DNA of 13,624 nt from Streptosporangiaceae bacterium (GCA_030050125.1 JASIJN010000475.1:1-13624); one strand, 5' to 3'. Counted from the stretch's first letter, positions 1 to 7,415 are shown. Notes: generated by a model from the sequence alone, not told the origin. Made by a program: numbers and translations.

Positions 1-34
1 AAGGTCGGCGGTTCGACCCCGCCCCTGACCACCA
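1..34 (+). tRNA. tRNA 3' end (partial, probably tRNA-Phe)
   Basis: The left edge cuts a tRNA gene. Seen: an AAGGTC variable-loop sequence, a perfect 5-bp T-stem (GGCGG at 7-11, CCGCC at 19-23) around the T-loop TTCGACC, the 3' acceptor strand CCTGACC at 24-30, discriminator A31 and an encoded CCA at 32-34. The 5' half and anticodon lie outside the window. The Phe identity is inferred from the second copy at 256-299, which repeats this arm and also carries a CTGAAAA anticodon loop (GAA, Phe). The match to actinobacterial tRNA-Phe 3' halves is from memory. Confidence 0.85.
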
Positions 35-54
35 CCTCGAGGACGATCAGTTAG

Positions 55-87
55 CCCTCTCACCTGCGTGGCAGCAGGAAGAGAGGG
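55..87 (+). terminator. Hairpin terminator after the tRNA
   Basis: A compound inverted repeat lies 20 bases after the tRNA CCA. CCCTCTC (55-61) pairs with GAGAGGG (81-87), and inside it CCTGC (63-67) pairs with GCAGG (74-78), separated only by an A/AA bulge. That gives 12 pairs and a 6-base loop. There is no T-tract, which is common for actinomycete terminators. A smaller hairpin (GGCGCT/AGCGCC, 97-111) follows. Placement suggests it ends the tRNA transcript. Confidence 0.55.
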
Positions 88-255
88 ATCTCCCATGGCG
101 CTGGCAGCGCCCTCGAAATCCAAGATCAACACAGAACTAACACAACCGGCCCCGGGCCAGGCGCTGCGGCGCGCTCGCCGGGCGGGGAAAGCGTCCGGCT
201 CACGCGGCCTGGCTCGCCTCAGCGGGAAAGCCGCGAGTCCGGCCGTCTGCCAGGC

Positions 256-299
256 CTGAAAAGCGGAAGGTCGGCGGTTCGGCCCCGCCCCTGACGACC
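256..299 (+). repeat. Duplicated tRNA-Phe 3' half (candidate att site)
   Basis: Positions 267-299 repeat positions 1-33 with two mismatches (A16 versus G282, C30 versus G296). Just upstream, 256-266 read as a tRNA anticodon loop CTGAAAA with anticodon GAA and the start of its 3' stem. No matching 5' half (D-arm, acceptor, 5' anticodon stem) precedes it and no CCA follows, so this is not a working tRNA. A loose 3' tRNA fragment in the same orientation as the intact gene is the usual scar of tyrosine-recombinase integration into tRNA genes (known for actinomycete integrative elements). No integrase gene is visible within the 230-bp spacer or the rest of the window. Confidence 0.75.
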
Positions 300-410
300 C
301 TTGTGAGCAGCGCGGACGCTGCGATCACTACGTGGGAGCTACAGCGCGGCCGAAGGTCACGGCCCTACGCACCTGCGGAGGCAAAGATTGAGCCAGCTTT
401 ACGCAGCAAA

Positions 411-439
411 CCGGGGCGGTCCATAACGGACCGCCCCGG
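411..439 (-). terminator. Strong hairpin, probable terminator of the secreted-protein gene
   Basis: A perfect 12-bp G/C-rich inverted repeat (CCGGGGCGGTCC at 411-422, GGACCGCCCCGG at 428-439) encloses the 5-base loop ATAAC. It lies 40 bases beyond the stop codon of the minus-strand gene ending at 480. On the minus strand the hairpin is followed by TTTGC, a weak T-run. No plus-strand gene runs into it from the left, so the minus-strand gene is the likelier user. It could also insulate the tRNA/att region. Confidence 0.7.
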
Positions 440-479
440 ACGGTGAGGTGTCATTGATGCCAGACCCCACCGGCGCTGT

Positions 480-1052
480 TTACTCGAGCGAGACCCTGCC
501 CGGCGGACCTATGATGCTGCGGTATAGAGCTGATGTTTTGGTGCATAGCCCCGGGCAGAGCATCCAATTCTGGGTACTCGAGCTTAAATGGCACCGATTC
601 GCGTAGAGAATACCGGCATCCTTGGCTGGGGAGGCCAGGCACAGCGAGGATTTATAAACACTCTGGTAGACGTAAGCCGGCACCGTCTGGCCACCGAAGT
701 TCGTCTCACCGATGATGACGTTCCATTCTTCCCACGTATCGCTATGGCATTTTTCCATGCGAATTTCGTCGCTTGCTCTTGCATCGATTGCCATGCAGTA
801 CCTGGGACTGCCGTCATAGTTGATCTGGCCTTTGCCAGAGCTTGGGGCATCCCACGCATTCCCGCCATTGTGGGCGACGACGGGATTCGAGTTAAGTATG
901 TCGGTCGTCTCGGCGCAATAAGGGACGCCGCTGTAAGTCGCGCACAGTCTAATAGCGTTGGTAGCCGCGGCTGACCCGGCGAAAGCGACTCCCAGGCCGC
1001 CGACCAGCGCCAGGGCGGACACGATTGCGCCCAATTTGAACCTCAGTTCCAC
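480..1052 (-). CDS. Small secreted protein, ricin-type beta-trefoil-like
   Basis: 190 residues from a GTG start with a good ribosome-binding site (GGAGGT, read from 1059-1064, six bases upstream). Residues 1-30 form a signal peptide: basic start (R4, K6), hydrophobic core (about 9-25) and an Ala-rich end (AGSAAA), cleaved near residue 30. The mature protein has eight cysteines (37, 46, 86, 102, 138, 154, 166, 170), enough for four disulphides. Two repeated units, roughly 84-111 and 136-163, each have the order Cys, short strand, Cys, W; the second ends in QNW, matching the QxW signature of ricin-B-like beta-trefoil lectins, while the first has the variant EEW. A carbohydrate-binding or inhibitor role is inferred only. 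The gene is visibly richer in A+T than its neighbours, which hints at separate acquisition. It is divergent from the regulator that starts near 1240. Confidence 0.7.
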   Translation of the reverse strand: MELRFKLGAIVSALALVGGLGVAFAGSAAATNAIRLCATYSGVPYCAETTDILNSNPVVAHNGGNAWDAPSSGKGQINYDGSPRYCMAIDARASDEIRMEKCHSDTWEEWNVIIGETNFGGQTVPAYVYQSVYKSSLCLASPAKDAGILYANRCHLSSSTQNWMLCPGLCTKTSALYRSIIGPPGRVSLE

Positions 1053-1096
1053 TCCCTGACCTCCACTTTCTGGTTGTGTCCGGTCCGGTCGGTGAT

Positions 1097-1185
1097 CTGC
1101 ATGCCGTCAGCATCCGATGGTTACCGGCGCTCGGCCAGGAAGGCTGACGGGAAATGTTTCCGGAAGTCTTCGCGGGCTGCATGCC
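1097..1185. promoter_or_regulatory. Divergent intergenic region with repeats and palindromes
   Basis: The region between the minus-strand secreted-protein gene (start 1052) and the plus-strand regulator (start near 1240) contains a 9-bp direct repeat CTGCATGCC at 1097-1105 and 1177-1185, exactly 80 bp apart. It also contains GGAAA-TG-TTTCC (1150-1161), which overlaps the 8-bp palindrome TTCCGGAA (1158-1165). I see no convincing -35/-10 pair. These could be operators for the adjacent HTH regulator, but that is inference from position only. Confidence 0.25.
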
Positions 1186-1230
1186 CGGATTAGGCTCATT
1201 GCTGCAAGCTGTGGCGCTGTTCGGGCTGGT

Positions 1231-1236
1231 GGAGGA
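1231..1236 (+). promoter_or_regulatory. Ribosome-binding site that favours the internal GTG start
   Basis: GGAGGA precedes an in-frame GTG at 1240 by three bases. The upstream in-frame ATG at 1117 has no Shine-Dalgarno sequence, and the 41 codons between them encode no recognisable domain. The HTH domain begins about 13 residues after the GTG. This is the basis for placing the regulator start at 1240. Confidence 0.55.
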
Positions 1237-1239
1237 CAG

Positions 1240-3837
1240 GTGGGCGCAGATCAGGCCGGGCCGGGCGGAGGGTTCGGCGGGCTGCTTCGCCGGCACCGGT
1301 TAGCGGCGGGGCTGAGTCAGGAAGAACTGGGGGAAAGGTCAGGGCTTACCGCCCGGGCGATCGGGAACATCGAACGCGGCCGGACCGCCCGCCCTTACCG
1401 GAGCAGCGTGCACGCTCTGGCCGATGCCCTGGAACTGGCGGAACCGGAGCGGACGCTCCTGGAGAGGGCGGCTCGGCCTGCGGCGCTTTCCGCGTCTGCG
1501 GCACTGTCCGGGTCGGCTTGCCAACAGACAGGACTGCAGGGTGAGCCGGTTCCGCGGCAACTGCCAGCCGCGGTCGCCTGGTTCACTGGCCGCAGCGGCG
1601 AGTTGGCCGCGCTGACCGGCATGCTGGGACCGGGTCCGGACGCGCAGGCACTCGCCCTGGTGATCTCGGCGATCGGCGGGACGGCGGGAGTCGGCAAGAC
1701 GGCCCTGGCCATCCGGTGGGCGCACCAGGCCGCCGGGCGGTTCCCGGACGGGCAGCTGTATGTGAACCTCCGCGGCTACGACCCGCACGAGCCGGTCGCG
1801 GCGGCGGATGCCCTGGCCGGCTTCCTGCGCGCCCTCGGCGTGCGCGGGCAAGACATTCCTGACGAGATGGAGGACCGGGCGCGGCTGTACCGCAGCAGGC
1901 TGGTCGGCCGGCGAGTGCTGGTGCTGCTGGACAACGCCCGCGACGGCGAGCAGGTGAGGCCACTACTGCCCGGTGATCCGGGCTGCGTGGCCCTGGTGAC
2001 CAGCCGGGACGCGCTGGCCGGGCTGGTGGCCACCGAGGGCGCGCGGCGCCTGGACCTGGACGTGCTGCCGCTGGCCGACGCGGTCGGCTTGTTGCGGTCG
2101 CTGATCGGGCCGCGCGCCGATGGGGATCCGGCGGCCGTGACGGAGCTGGCCGGGCTGTGCGCCCGGCTGCCGTTAGCGCTGCGGATCGCTGCCGCGCTGG
2201 CCGCCTTCCGGTCGGCTACGCCGCTGGCCGACCTGGCGGCCGAGCTTGTGGCGAGCCGGCTGGACGGCCTGGACGCCGGGGAGGACCGCGCCGACGTGCG
2301 GGCTGTTTTCTCCTGGTCGGTGCGGCAGCTGCCTGAGGAGGTGGCGGGGGCGTTCGCGCTGACCGGTCTGCACCCGGGCGCAGACCTGGACGTGTACGCC
2401 GCCGCGGCGCTGACCGGCACCAGTACCTCGCAAGCCCGCCGGGTGCTCGGCCGCTTGCACCGGGCCAGCCTGCTGCAGGCCAGCGGTCCCGGCCGGTACG
2501 GCATGCACGACCTGCTGCGTGCCTACGCCCTCGAGCAGACTGCCGCCCGCGACACCGGCGGCCAGCCGGATCAGGCCCTGACCCGGTTGTTCGACTACTA
2601 CCTATCCGCGGCGGCGGCCGCCATGGACATCTTGTTCCCGGCCGAAGCTCACCAGCGGCCGCGCATTTACGCCACGGCTGCAGTCGTGCCGGAGATGCCG
2701 GCCGAGGCGGACGCGCGGGCGTGGCTGGACCGGGAGCGGGCGAACCTGGCCGCGGTGGTCGCGCGCTGCGCCGGGCACGGCTGGCCTGATCACGCCGCTG
2801 GTCTGGCCGGCACGCTGTTTCGCTACCTCCTGGACGGCAGTCACCTGTCTGAGGCCCACACGATCTACACTCACGCGTTGCAGGCCGCCCGCCGGTCCGG
2901 CGACCCGGCCGCCGAAGCCGAGGCGCTGAACGGCCTTGGCGGCATCGGCGCGATGAAAGGTCACTTCCGCGACGCGGCCGGCCACTACCAGGCTGCGTTA
3001 GAGCGTTACCGCCAGTGCGGCGACCGCACAGGCGAGGCCCGGGCGCTGGGAAACCTCGGCATCACCGAGCAGGAGCTGCACAACTACCAGTCAGCGGCCA
3101 GCTACCACCGCGAGGCGATGGCTGCCTTCAGTGACGCCGGGGACAGCCTCGGCGCGGCGCGCGCGCTGACCCACCTCGCCGCCGCCGAGACCGAGCAGGG
3201 CTCGCACGACCAGGCGGCCGAGCACCTGCAGCGTGCCCTGCCGGTGCTCCGCGACGGGAAAGACCAGGCCTCCGAAGCTAGGGCAATGTCGCGGATCGGC
3301 GAGCTCAACCTCCGCTGCGGCCAGCTGGCCCAAGCCGCTGAGTTCTTCGAACAGGCCCTGGTCATCCACCGCCGCATCAACAATCCGACCGGCGTAGCCG
3401 CCCAGCTATGGAGCCTGGGAGAGGTCAGCGTCCGCCAGGGCCAATACCGGCAGGCCATCAGCTGTCTCCGGCAGGCGCTCGCCCTGCATCGGCAGACCGG
3501 CTACCAGCACGGCGAGACTATTACGCTCCGCACCCTGGCCGAGGCCCTGCACGCGGTCGGCCAGCCCGCCGCCGCCCGCGCCCTCCTGGCCGAGGCGCTC
3601 CGGCTGGCAGCCGATACCGGCAACACCTACCAGCAAGCAAGCACGCACCGGGACCTTGCCGAAAGCCACGACACCGCCGGCCAGGACGGGCAAGCCCTCC
3701 ATCACTGGCAGCAGGCACTCACCCTGTACAGCCAGCTCGGCGCGCCTGAGGCAGACCAGATCCGGTCCCGCCTGCATCCCCGGCAGGCGGAGCAGGCAGG
3801 CCAGGCCGCCCCCGGTCCGGAGATGCGTGAGCAGTAG
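1240..3837 (+). CDS. XRE-type HTH / NB-ARC / TPR (STAND) transcriptional regulator
   Basis: 865 residues from GTG 1240 (906 if ATG 1117 is used). Order of parts: an XRE-family helix-turn-helix at about residues 13-62 (LSQEELGERSGLTARAIGNI core); a linker; an NB-ARC STAND ATPase with Walker A GTAGVGKT at about 147-154, Walker B LVLLDN near 227-232, a TSR sensor motif near 254, RLPLAL near 307 and an MHD-type GMHDLL motif near 421; then about seven TPR units spaced 40 residues apart from roughly 560 to 847. This is the effector half of AfsR-like proteins with an HTH replacing the SARP DNA-binding and BTAD part. Such proteins are usually cytoplasmic, nucleotide-switched, ligand- or partner-sensing regulators of specialised metabolism in actinomycetes (family knowledge). 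Whether it controls the metabolic block is inference. The stop codon abuts the transposase remnant, so the extreme C-terminus may have been altered. Confidence 0.88.
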   Translation: MGADQAGPGGGFGGLLRRHRLAAGLSQEELGERSGLTARAIGNIERGRTARPYRSSVHALADALELAEPERTLLERAARPAALSASAALSGSACQQTGLQGEPVPRQLPAAVAWFTGRSGELAALTGMLGPGPDAQALALVISAIGGTAGVGKTALAIRWAHQAAGRFPDGQLYVNLRGYDPHEPVAAADALAGFLRALGVRGQDIPDEMEDRARLYRSRLVGRRVLVLLDNARDGEQVRPLLPGDPGCVALVTSRDALAGLVATEGARRLDLDVLPLADAVGLLRSLIGPRADGDPAAVTELAGLCARLPLALRIAAALAAFRSATPLADLAAELVASRLDGLDAGEDRADVRAVFSWSVRQLPEEVAGAFALTGLHPGADLDVYAAAALTGTSTSQARRVLGRLHRASLLQASGPGRYGMHDLLRAYALEQTAARDTGGQPDQALTRLFDYYLSAAAAAMDILFPAEAHQRPRIYATAAVVPEMPAEADARAWLDRERANLAAVVARCAGHGWPDHAAGLAGTLFRYLLDGSHLSEAHTIYTHALQAARRSGDPAAEAEALNGLGGIGAMKGHFRDAAGHYQAALERYRQCGDRTGEARALGNLGITEQELHNYQSAASYHREAMAAFSDAGDSLGAARALTHLAAAETEQGSHDQAAEHLQRALPVLRDGKDQASEARAMSRIGELNLRCGQLAQAAEFFEQALVIHRRINNPTGVAAQLWSLGEVSVRQGQYRQAISCLRQALALHRQTGYQHGETITLRTLAEALHAVGQPAAARALLAEALRLAADTGNTYQQASTHRDLAESHDTAGQDGQALHHWQQALTLYSQLGAPEADQIRSRLHPRQAEQAGQAAPGPEMREQ

Positions 3838-3838
3838 C

Positions 3839-4035
3839 GGCAGATGCGGTTCGGCGAACCACCGCTCGACCTGGTTGATCCACGAGGCGCAGGTCAGGAT
3901 GAACTGCAGCACGAACCGCGGATGGGCGGCCAGCCAGCGGTGTACCACCGGTGCCTTGTAGGTGGAGAGGTTGTCGCAGATCAGGTGGACCGCCAGGCCG
4001 GGGGCGTGGGACCATCGGTGCTCGTGGCGGCCAGT
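3839..4035 (-). pseudogene. IS630-family transposase remnant
   Basis: On the minus strand this reads as the C-terminal catalytic part of an IS630-family DDE transposase: LAVHLICDNLSTYKAP, then HRWLAAHPRF, then SWINQVERWFAE. The second catalytic Asp (codon 3973-3975) and the Glu (codon 3865-3867) are present with 35 residues between them. The N-terminal half with the first catalytic Asp and the HTH is not readable in one frame. Fragments in other frames up to about 4380 (such as KVIDPALHRVPV) may be decayed remains, but I cannot prove it. Beyond FAE the homology stops around 3840, directly at the stop codon of the regulator. No terminal inverted repeats or TA duplication could be assigned. It is a dead, partly deleted copy. 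Confidence 0.75.
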
Positions 4036-4385
4036 TTTGGAGTTATCGGGCCTGGTCTGGACCAGCCGGGAGGCCGCTCGAGCGCTTGCGCCCGAGCCAG
4101 GTGACCGGGACGCGGTGGAGTGCCGGGTCGATGACCTTGGACTTCTGGCGGCTGGGTCGCGCGACGGGGCTGATGGACCGGTCCACGAAACGGGGCGCGC
4201 TGCACCGGTTGATCGAGGCGGTCCGGAGCGGACGGAGCCGCGCCCCGGTGATGCGTGGCGATCGTGGTGTGGGCATGACCGTGCCGCCGATGCACAGTCG
4301 CCTGGGTGGGCCTGGAGCGGACAGACTGCGCGGTCCAGCCGAACGCCCCAAGCCGGTGCCCGCGGTGGGTCAGCGGCGGTAGCGC

Positions 4386-5879
4386 ATGTGGGTACGGCGG
4401 CGCCGGCAGCCGCGAGCAACGCTCGCTCAGGGTATCGCCGCGGCTCACGGTCGGCCCGTTCTGGATCGCCGGGCGGCGCACCCGCCGGCTCGAGGGTTGA
4501 TCACCTGGATGGCGCTGGCACTGATGACGGTGGCATCGGTCGGCAATCTTGGGTCAGCGCCCCCGCTGTCGGTCCTCGGACTGGCCTCGGTATTCCTGTA
4601 CGTCCTGCCCGCGGTCGTGTTTTTGCTGCCCATAACCCTGGTCGCTGCGGAATTGGCCTCCGGCTGGCCAGGCGGCGTCTACAACTGGGTGGAAAAGGGC
4701 ATCTCCGCTCCGATGGGGCTCGTGGCGATATGGTGCGAGTTTGCCCAGACAATCTTCTTCTACCCGGCGCTGCTCGCCTACGTCGCCGATACGCTCGCCT
4801 ACGTCATCGATCCGCGCCTGGCTGGCAACGGCATCTTCACCGCCGCTACCATCATCGTTCTGTTCTGGGGCAGCGTTCTGGTGTCCTCACGCGGGGTCCC
4901 GTTCGTGGCCAAGCTCTCCTCGAGCGGAACCATGATCGGGACGCTGATCCCAGGGGCGATCCTCACGGCTCTGGGCGCCGCCTACCTGCTTCAGGGGAAC
5001 CACCCGGCCGCGCCGATGACCGCCGGCCAGCTCCTGCCGCCCTGGCATGGGCTCGCCAGCATCGTCCTGGTCGTCAACAGCTTCTTCACCTACGCCGGTA
5101 TCGAAGTCAACGCCGTCCACGTCGACGAGCTCCGGAACCCGGCACGCGACTATCCGAAGTCCATCTTCGTCGCGATGGTCCTGGTCCTGGTGGCCCTCAC
5201 CCTTCCGACGCTGGCGATCAGTTGGGTGATCCCCGCTCGCCAGATCAGCTTCACCGCCGGCGTGATGCAGGCCTTCAGCAGCCTCCTGGCCCATTTCGGC
5301 CTCTCGTTCGGGCTGCCGCTGATCGCGATCGCTCTGGCGGCCGGGGCGCTCGCCGGCATGCTCACCTGGCTGGATGGCCCGTCCGAGGGGCTGCTGAGGA
5401 TCGGGCGCGAGCGGGGCTTTCTCCCGCCCTACTTCCAGAAGGTTAACGGCCAGGGCATCGAGGTGCGCATTATCGCCGCGCAAGGCGCCGTGATCACGGT
5501 CATCGCCTTGCTGTATGCCTTTATACCGAGCGTCTCACACGCTTACTGGATCTTCGTCACGATGGCCACCCAGGTGTACCTCATCATGTACGTGCTGATG
5601 TTCATCGCGGCGATAAGGCTGCGCCGTGCCGAGCCGGACCGCCCGCGCAGCTACCGGGCTCCGGCGCTGGGCCTGCTGTGCCTGCTCGGCACGGGGTCGT
5701 CGGTGGCCGCGCTCGTGATCGGATTCATTCCGCCGGCGCAATTCGGCCATTCGAACGCGCTCACCTACTCCGTCCTGATATTCGCGGGGATTCTCGCCGT
5801 CGGGGTCGCGCCGCCGCTGCTGATGGACCGGCTACGCAAACCAGGATGGAAGGCAACGGGCGACAGCCCAGCCTCCTAG
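4386..5879 (+). CDS. APC-family amino-acid permease
   Basis: 497 residues from ATG 4386, with about 12 hydrophobic membrane segments. The first, near residues 41-60, is followed by the amphipathic stretch LVAAELASGWPGGVYNWVEKGI typical of the amino acid/polyamine/organocation superfamily, close to the GadC-like glutamate:GABA antiporter branch (from memory). It should move an amino acid or amine across the cytoplasmic membrane; direction and substrate are unknown. The start is uncertain: residues 1-36 are Arg/Ala-rich and unlike the family. Alternatives in frame are TTG 4497 and ATG 4509 (GAGGG 12 bases upstream). ATG 4509 would begin inside membrane segment 1. The transposase remnant just upstream may have removed the native start and promoter. 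Position beside the 2-oxo-acid/transaminase block suggests transport of its amino-acid product or precursor. Confidence 0.85.
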   Translation: MWVRRRRQPRATLAQGIAAAHGRPVLDRRAAHPPARGLITWMALALMTVASVGNLGSAPPLSVLGLASVFLYVLPAVVFLLPITLVAAELASGWPGGVYNWVEKGISAPMGLVAIWCEFAQTIFFYPALLAYVADTLAYVIDPRLAGNGIFTAATIIVLFWGSVLVSSRGVPFVAKLSSSGTMIGTLIPGAILTALGAAYLLQGNHPAAPMTAGQLLPPWHGLASIVLVVNSFFTYAGIEVNAVHVDELRNPARDYPKSIFVAMVLVLVALTLPTLAISWVIPARQISFTAGVMQAFSSLLAHFGLSFGLPLIAIALAAGALAGMLTWLDGPSEGLLRIGRERGFLPPYFQKVNGQGIEVRIIAAQGAVITVIALLYAFIPSVSHAYWIFVTMATQVYLIMYVLMFIAAIRLRRAEPDRPRSYRAPALGLLCLLGTGSSVAALVIGFIPPAQFGHSNALTYSVLIFAGILAVGVAPPLLMDRLRKPGWKATGDSPAS

Positions 5880-6236
5880 TTGTGGTCCTATAGTTGCAGC
5901 CCGGTACGGCGAGGGCAGGCTGTCGTGCGCCGCCGTGATGGCAGTGTTCTCCTGGCGCATTATGGGCTGGTCCTTCACACCGCTCATGTACGCTGCTCCG
6001 GCACGTCACAGTGGGCCACTGCGCGGCCCGTTTCCGGATAGGCCGCAAGCCCGGCACTGGACCGCTGTCGACCGCGCCTACGAAACCATCCGCGTCGGCA
6101 GCAGACCCTCTTCGGCCACCTGGGGACCACAACTCGCGCTTCGGTCCCACCAGCCGCGTAGACAACAAATTGTGGATCGGACGGGGCAAGCTCTAGGGCA
6201 AGCCCCTAGACATTCTCTCCGTAGTCTTGGCCGCGG
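5880..6236. other. Gene-free stretch between permease and acyl-CoA dehydrogenase
   Basis: 357 bases separate two convergent genes and no open frame in them has recognisable domains. It holds a 13-bp perfect palindrome CAGTGGGCCACTG (6009-6021) overlapping a weak hairpin GGGCC/GGCCC (6013-6029) followed by TTT, which could end permease transcription. It also holds the hairpin listed at 6192-6210. No RNA gene was seen. Confidence 0.4.
6192..6210 (-). terminator. Small hairpin downstream of the acyl-CoA dehydrogenase gene
   Basis: A perfect 7-bp inverted repeat, TCTAGGG (6192-6198) and CCCTAGA (6204-6210), has a 5-base loop. It lies about 27 bases past the stop codon of the minus-strand gene ending at 6237. 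It has no T-run and a modest stem, so it is only a candidate terminator. Confidence 0.3.
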
Positions 6237-7415
6237 TCAGCGCGAGAAGGCAGAGTAGCCTGTGATCTCCCGTCCCAGGATGAGCTTGTGGATGTCCTGG
6301 GTTCCCTCGTAGGTGTACAGCGCCTCGACATCGGCGTGATGCCGGGCAACATGCTTGCCGACCAGGAGCCCGTCGCCACCGAGGAGTTCTCTCGCGTCGA
6401 GTACTACCTGGCGCGCCGCAGCCGCCGTGTGCAGCTTGGCGGCCGACGCCTGCGGCAGGGTGGCCTTGCCCTCTTCCTCCAGGCGGCCCAGCCGCCAGCA
6501 CATGAGCTGCATGCTGGTGATATCGGCCAGCATGCGGGCCAGTCTCGCCTGGACGAGCTGAAAGCCAGCCAGCGGGTGGCCGAACTGCTCCCTGACCAGT
6601 GCATGGTCCCTTGCGATCTCATAGGCGGCGACGGCGTGCCCAAGCGCCTCCCAGCACACGTCCTGCCGGGCCCTGAGCATCAGCGGGGTGAGCGCTGCCC
6701 ACGAGGTCGAGCCGGCCAGCCGGTTCTCTATAGGGATGCGCACCGCGGTAAGGGTGATCTCGGCATGCACGGCAGTACGGCAGGCTGTCTTGCCGTCAAT
6801 GGCGACGGCATGCAGGCCCTCCACCGGCTGCTCGACCACGAAACCGCCAACCCGGCCGTCGGCGTCACGCGCCCACACGACCATGATGTCAGCGAAGGTC
6901 CCGTTGCTGATCCATCGCTTGACTCCGTCGATGACATAGGTGTCGCCGTCAAGGCTGGCCCGGGTTTCCAGCGAGGAGGCGTCGGAGCCGTGTCCTGGCT
7001 CGCTCATCGCAAACGCGCCGAGGGCGTCCATGGCGGCGAGCCCCGGCAGCCACCGGCTCCGCTGCTCAGCCGAGCCGAGCAGCCCGATCGATGTCATGGC
7101 CAGGCTGTGCCCGATGAAGAAGGCCCGGAGTCCTCCGTCAGCGCGGGCAAGTTCGGCCGCGACGAGGCCTTCGCCGACCGTGCTCAGTCCAGGGCAGCCA
7201 TCGCCGTGCAGCGCGCCGCCGGCGATCCGCAGGCCCGCAAGCCCTGGTAAGAGGACGGCAGGGAACTCGGCGCGGTCCCAGTACTCGTTGATGACTGGCA
7301 GAACCTCACCATCGCAGAACTCCCTGACCCTGTCCCTGACGCTCCGCTCTGCTGCAGTGAGCAGGTCGTCCAGCAGGAACAGGTCTGTCGGCTTGGCGCG
7401 GTTATCGCGGCTCAC
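6237..7415 (-). CDS. Acyl-CoA dehydrogenase, glutaryl-CoA-dehydrogenase-like
   Basis: 392 residues, full length for the family, from GTG with GGAGG (7421-7425) five bases upstream. FAD flavoenzyme fold: the FAD/substrate loop AFAMSEPGHGSD at 134-145, WIS at 168-170, the RxQFGxPL motif near 275-282, and catalytic Glu370 in TYEGTQDIH near the C-terminus. The C-terminal YEGT.DIH..ILGR.ITG block is typical of glutaryl-CoA dehydrogenases. Arg97 aligns with the human Arg94 that binds the distal carboxylate, but the acidic residue equivalent to Glu87 is Ala90 and Ser95 is Ala98 (alignment from memory). So a dicarboxylic acyl-CoA substrate is plausible but true glutaryl-CoA activity is doubtful. It would form an alpha,beta-unsaturated acyl-CoA, passing electrons to ETF. 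It is divergent from the leuA-like operon, suggesting a shared control region. Confidence 0.85.
   Translation of the reverse strand: MSRDNRAKPTDLFLLDDLLTAAERSVRDRVREFCDGEVLPVINEYWDRAEFPAVLLPGLAGLRIAGGALHGDGCPGLSTVGEGLVAAELARADGGLRAFFIGHSLAMTSIGLLGSAEQRSRWLPGLAAMDALGAFAMSEPGHGSDASSLETRASLDGDTYVIDGVKRWISNGTFADIMVVWARDADGRVGGFVVEQPVEGLHAVAIDGKTACRTAVHAEITLTAVRIPIENRLAGSTSWAALTPLMLRARQDVCWEALGHAVAAYEIARDHALVREQFGHPLAGFQLVQARLARMLADITSMQLMCWRLGRLEEEGKATLPQASAAKLHTAAAARQVVLDARELLGGDGLLVGKHVARHHADVEALYTYEGTQDIHKLILGREITGYSAFSR

Noticed and set aside
68..259. 63-codon plus-strand frame between the tRNA end and its duplicated copy
   Set aside because: It starts inside the terminator-like hairpin, has no ribosome-binding site or recognisable domain, and its Ala/Arg-rich translation is typical of random high-GC sequence.
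256..299. A second functional tRNA-Phe gene
   Set aside because: The 5' half cannot be found upstream and the acceptor end is altered without CCA, so only a 3' fragment is present.
588..974. 128-codon plus-strand frame opposite the secreted-protein gene
   Set aside because: The minus strand has a signal peptide, trefoil-like repeats and a good ribosome-binding site; this frame is its antisense shadow.
2920..3780. DNA-level tandem repeat with a period of about 120 bp
   Set aside because: It is the 40-residue TPR periodicity of the regulator; the units are diverged at the DNA level and need no separate repeat annotation.
3406..4419. 337-codon minus-strand frame taken as an intact transposase gene
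   Set aside because: Only the segment about 3839-4035 resembles a transposase; the rest is antisense to the regulator or unrecognisable, so it is a remnant and not a gene.
3962..5446. 494-codon plus-strand frame overlapping the permease
   Set aside because: Low-complexity Arg/Gly/Pro-rich translation; it is a shifted-frame shadow of the permease, whose own frame has clear membrane segments.
5935..6258. 107-codon plus-strand frame in the gene-free stretch
   Set aside because: No family resemblance, no ribosome-binding site, overlaps the end of the dehydrogenase gene and contains the candidate terminator hairpin.
6288..7250. 320-codon plus-strand frame opposite the acyl-CoA dehydrogenase
   Set aside because: No domain signature; the minus strand carries the complete dehydrogenase motifs.
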